A stretch of DNA of 24,628 bases from positions 1 through 24,628 of the forward strand of contig CAKRKX010000031.1 in assembly GCA_934358675.1 (NCBI GenBank). The letters run 5' to 3'. Below are positions 22,969 through 24,628 of this stretch, one piece after another. The notes under the pieces were generated by a model that saw nothing but the letters and a program-made list of their open reading frames with translations, searched no databases and was not told the DNA's origin. Position 1 is the first letter of the stretch; the number at the start of each line of letters is the position of its first letter. A program made the position numbers and the translations under genes. This DNA comes from an uncultured Agathobacter sp. GTDB taxonomy: Bacteria; Bacillota; Clostridia; Lachnospirales; Lachnospiraceae.

Positions 22969-23595
22969 ATGAATAAGAAAAGCCATATTGTATTTACGAA
23001 CAAAATGAATATCAGCATACCGGCAACGTGCCATGTGGGACTTCTGATTGGCAGCATTTTACCGGATATTCTTGTGCATACCTATCTGACGGGACATACA
23101 TGGAAGGCATCCGGGAAACGGATCTTAAACAAATTAGAGAAACTGGAACAGAGCGATGGATTAAATGTGTGGACAGCGCTTCAGCTTGGCATGATTCTTC
23201 ACTATATTGAAGACTTTTTTACGATGTCACACAGTCGCTTTTTTACAGGAAATATATGGGAACATATCGGATATGAAATACGTTTGCAGCGATATATTCG
23301 GGCAACATTTTGCGGGCGTTACAAGTTGTATGACGGGGATGTAGAGAATACGCAGATTTATTCGATAGAAGACTTGAAGGAACGAATGGTTTCCCTGCAA
23401 AAGGAATACGAGAAAGAACTCAAAGAGGCATCCGGGGATGAGGAGATGTGTTTTCAGACAGATCTGGAATATATGAATATTGCGGTGCAGACGGTGGCCG
23501 GATATCTGATTCCGGAGCTGAATCGAAAAGCAATTTTGTATTGCAAGATTGAAAACGGCACATTGATCCGGATTTCGCCGGGGTATCGCATCTGA
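22969..23595 (+). CDS. Zinc-dependent phospholipase C-like protein
   Basis: This is a 208-residue protein without a signal peptide. The metal ligands of zinc phospholipases C have likely counterparts: H6 near the N-terminus, D33 in GSILPDI, H78 and D82 in LHYIEDFFT, H88 in MSHS, and H99/E103 in EHIGYE. The spacing H-x3-D-x5-H-x10-H-x3-E nearly matches that of clostridial alpha-toxin (one residue shorter in one gap). The family hydrolyses phospholipids outside the cell, but this member looks cytoplasmic, so a housekeeping role or another phosphoester substrate is more likely than a toxin role. The ribosome binding site (AAGGATG) is only fair. The HD-domain gene starts about 30 bases after its stop and probably shares its transcript. 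Confidence 0.78.
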   Translation: MNKKSHIVFTNKMNISIPATCHVGLLIGSILPDILVHTYLTGHTWKASGKRILNKLEKLEQSDGLNVWTALQLGMILHYIEDFFTMSHSRFFTGNIWEHIGYEIRLQRYIRATFCGRYKLYDGDVENTQIYSIEDLKERMVSLQKEYEKELKEASGDEEMCFQTDLEYMNIAVQTVAGYLIPELNRKAILYCKIENGTLIRISPGYRI

Positions 23596-23624
23596 AATGA
23601 ATCGTGGCAAGGAGTAATGGAATT

Positions 23625-24281
23625 TTGAAATACAAGGAACTGGTAAACAATAAAGAAATCAACGCATATTTAAAGAAAGGCGACGAAAACTTAGGACTGT
23701 TAGGATTTACGGACCATTCCAAAGCCCATTGTATGCAGGTGGCACATCAGGCGGGAAAGATATTGGAACGGTTCGGCTATCCGGAACATGATATTGAACT
23801 GGCAAAGATTGCAGGATTGATGCATGATATCGGAAATATGATCAATCGCACGCGCCATGCAGAATATGGAGCGTTGCTTGCCAATGAAATTTTAAAGAAA
23901 ACGGATATGCCGCTGGAGGATCGAATCACGGTCGTATCGGCAATCGGGAACCATGACGAATCGACCGGCGGGCCAATCGATGTTGTTTCAGCGGCACTCA
24001 TTATTGCGGATAAAACCGATGTAAGACGAAGCCGAGTACGCCAGAAAGAAAAAGCGTTATTTGACATTCACGATCGTGTGAATTATGCGGTGACAGAATC
24101 AAAGCTTAAGATTTCCAAGGACAAATCAGTGATCGCGCTGAATCTGCAGATTGATGAGAAAATCTGTTCCATGTATGACTATTTTGAAATTTTTCTCGAG
24201 CGCATGATGCTTTGTAGAAAATCCGCAGAAATTCTTGGGACGACCTTTAAACTGACGGTTAATGGACGCAAAGTTCTGTAA
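23625..24281 (+). CDS. HD-domain phosphohydrolase
   Basis: This is a 218-residue metal-dependent phosphohydrolase of the HD superfamily. Ligands are visible: H31 in FTDHSKAH, H67-D68 in GLMHDIGN, H78 in RTRHAEYG and H110-D111 in IGNHDEST. A further Asp in IIADKTDVRR fits the family's last ligand. Such enzymes hydrolyse nucleotides or cyclic nucleotides; the substrate here is open. I use the TTG at 23625, ten bases after AAGGAG; the frame also opens at a GTG at 23604, which precedes that site and would add seven residues. The protein then starts MKYKELVNNKEINAYL. It lies between two zinc-PLC-like genes. Confidence 0.85.
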   Translation: MKYKELVNNKEINAYLKKGDENLGLLGFTDHSKAHCMQVAHQAGKILERFGYPEHDIELAKIAGLMHDIGNMINRTRHAEYGALLANEILKKTDMPLEDRITVVSAIGNHDESTGGPIDVVSAALIIADKTDVRRSRVRQKEKALFDIHDRVNYAVTESKLKISKDKSVIALNLQIDEKICSMYDYFEIFLERMMLCRKSAEILGTTFKLTVNGRKVL

Positions 24282-24354
24282 AGCAGGCTGGCAGTTGTTG
24301 CGTCAGCCTGCTTTTTTACAATGATTTCACAAATGTTTACATGACCTTGATAGC
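24280..24354 (+). repeat. Terminator-promoter block, copy 2
   Basis: This is the second copy of the block at 22847-22919. It begins inside the stop codon of the HD-domain gene and precedes the second PLC-like gene. Confidence 0.75.
24281..24317 (+). terminator. Terminator after the HD-domain gene
   Basis: AGCAGGCTG pairs perfectly with CAGCCTGCT and is followed by T6. Confidence 0.85.
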
Positions 24355-24407
24355 GGGGGAGCGTGATGGAAGCTAACATAAGATTAGAAGAAAGAAGGAG
24401 AACAAGT

Positions 24408-24628
24408 ATGCCATCTACATATGCACATTATCGATTGGGACAACAGGTTATAAACAGTGTTCCAAAATGGAAGAAAAATATCATTGAGAAAAACAAGGCG
24501 TTATTCAATATCGGATTACACGGACCGGACATCCTGTTTTATTATGAGCCGTTGAAATCCAATCCGGTGAATGCAATCGGTTATGGGATGCATGAACACT
24601 CCGGAAGAGAATTTTTTGAACATGCGGC
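24408..24628 (+). CDS. Zinc-dependent phospholipase C-like protein, 5' end (partial)
   Basis: The first 73 residues of a gene that runs off the window. It starts MPSTYAHYRLGQQV with AAGGAG eight bases upstream. H7 and the LHGPDILFYYEP segment correspond to H6 and LPDIL of the PLC-like protein at 22969-23595, and MHEHSGREFFEHA fits the same family. It has no signal peptide. The remaining metal ligands lie beyond the window, so activity cannot be judged. Its promoter block is a copy of the one before the first PLC-like gene, which suggests that the two are expressed together. Confidence 0.72.
   Translation, partial: MPSTYAHYRLGQQVINSVPKWKKNIIEKNKALFNIGLHGPDILFYYEPLKSNPVNAIGYGMHEHSGREFFEHA

Noticed and set aside
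22969..23595. Alpha-toxin-like virulence factor
   Set aside because: The metal-ligand spacing is similar, but the protein lacks a signal peptide and the membrane-binding C-terminal domain.
1..24628. tRNA, rRNA, CRISPR array or replication origin
   Set aside because: I looked for tRNA-like cloverleaf ends, rRNA sequence, spaced identical repeats and DnaA-box clusters and found none I could support.

Overview
The window reads as a Firmicutes chromosome, most likely a gut or rumen Lachnospiraceae (Clostridia). The support is strong AGGAGG-type ribosome binding sites, AT-rich spacers, secreted proteins with Gram-positive signal peptides, Ig-like and WG-repeat proteins, an arginase-fold gene and zinc-PLC-like genes. 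This is inference from gene style; no rRNA or tRNA gene is present to confirm it.

Bases 1-2236 are AT-rich accessory DNA: the 3' end of a HicB-type antitoxin gene, a small XRE repressor, and two genes without assigned function, the second a phage-type 'MGTNFY' protein. Bases 2237-8784 form one intact-looking mobile element. I found a 14-base terminal inverted repeat at each end and an identical 8-base direct repeat (tttatttt) immediately outside both ends, as expected for the IS1595 transposase family encoded inside. All five genes lie on the minus strand. In transcription order they are an IS1595-type transposase, an Mrr-like nuclease, a second and divergent IS1595-type transposase, a secreted Ig-like protein, and a very unusual protein with about 96 cysteines spaced mostly every four residues. 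This transposon with its cargo is the most interesting object in the window.

Bases 8785-11545 hold another XRE-like regulator, a nucleoside phosphorylase family enzyme, a doubtful small ORF, a nitrilase-superfamily amidohydrolase and a possible GrpB-like remnant. From about 11.5 kb the DNA looks like settled chromosome: an aldo/keto reductase behind a textbook MerR-type promoter, a sodium/alanine symporter behind a promoter, palindrome and terminator-like leader, and a secreted NlpC/P60-like peptidase.

Bases 15160-20895 contain two tandem secreted WG-repeat proteins and a 971-residue STAND (NB-ARC-like) ATPase with C-terminal TPR-like helices. The WG pair and the ATPase share a 15-base upstream sequence at nearly the same distance from their start codons, so they are probably co-regulated. 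Two small conserved genes follow (one DUF2500-like), then an arginase-fold hydrolase, a zinc-PLC-like protein, an HD-domain hydrolase and the start of a second zinc-PLC-like gene. Both PLC-like genes are preceded by copies of the same terminator-plus-promoter block.

All family assignments come from reading motifs in the translations; no database search was run.
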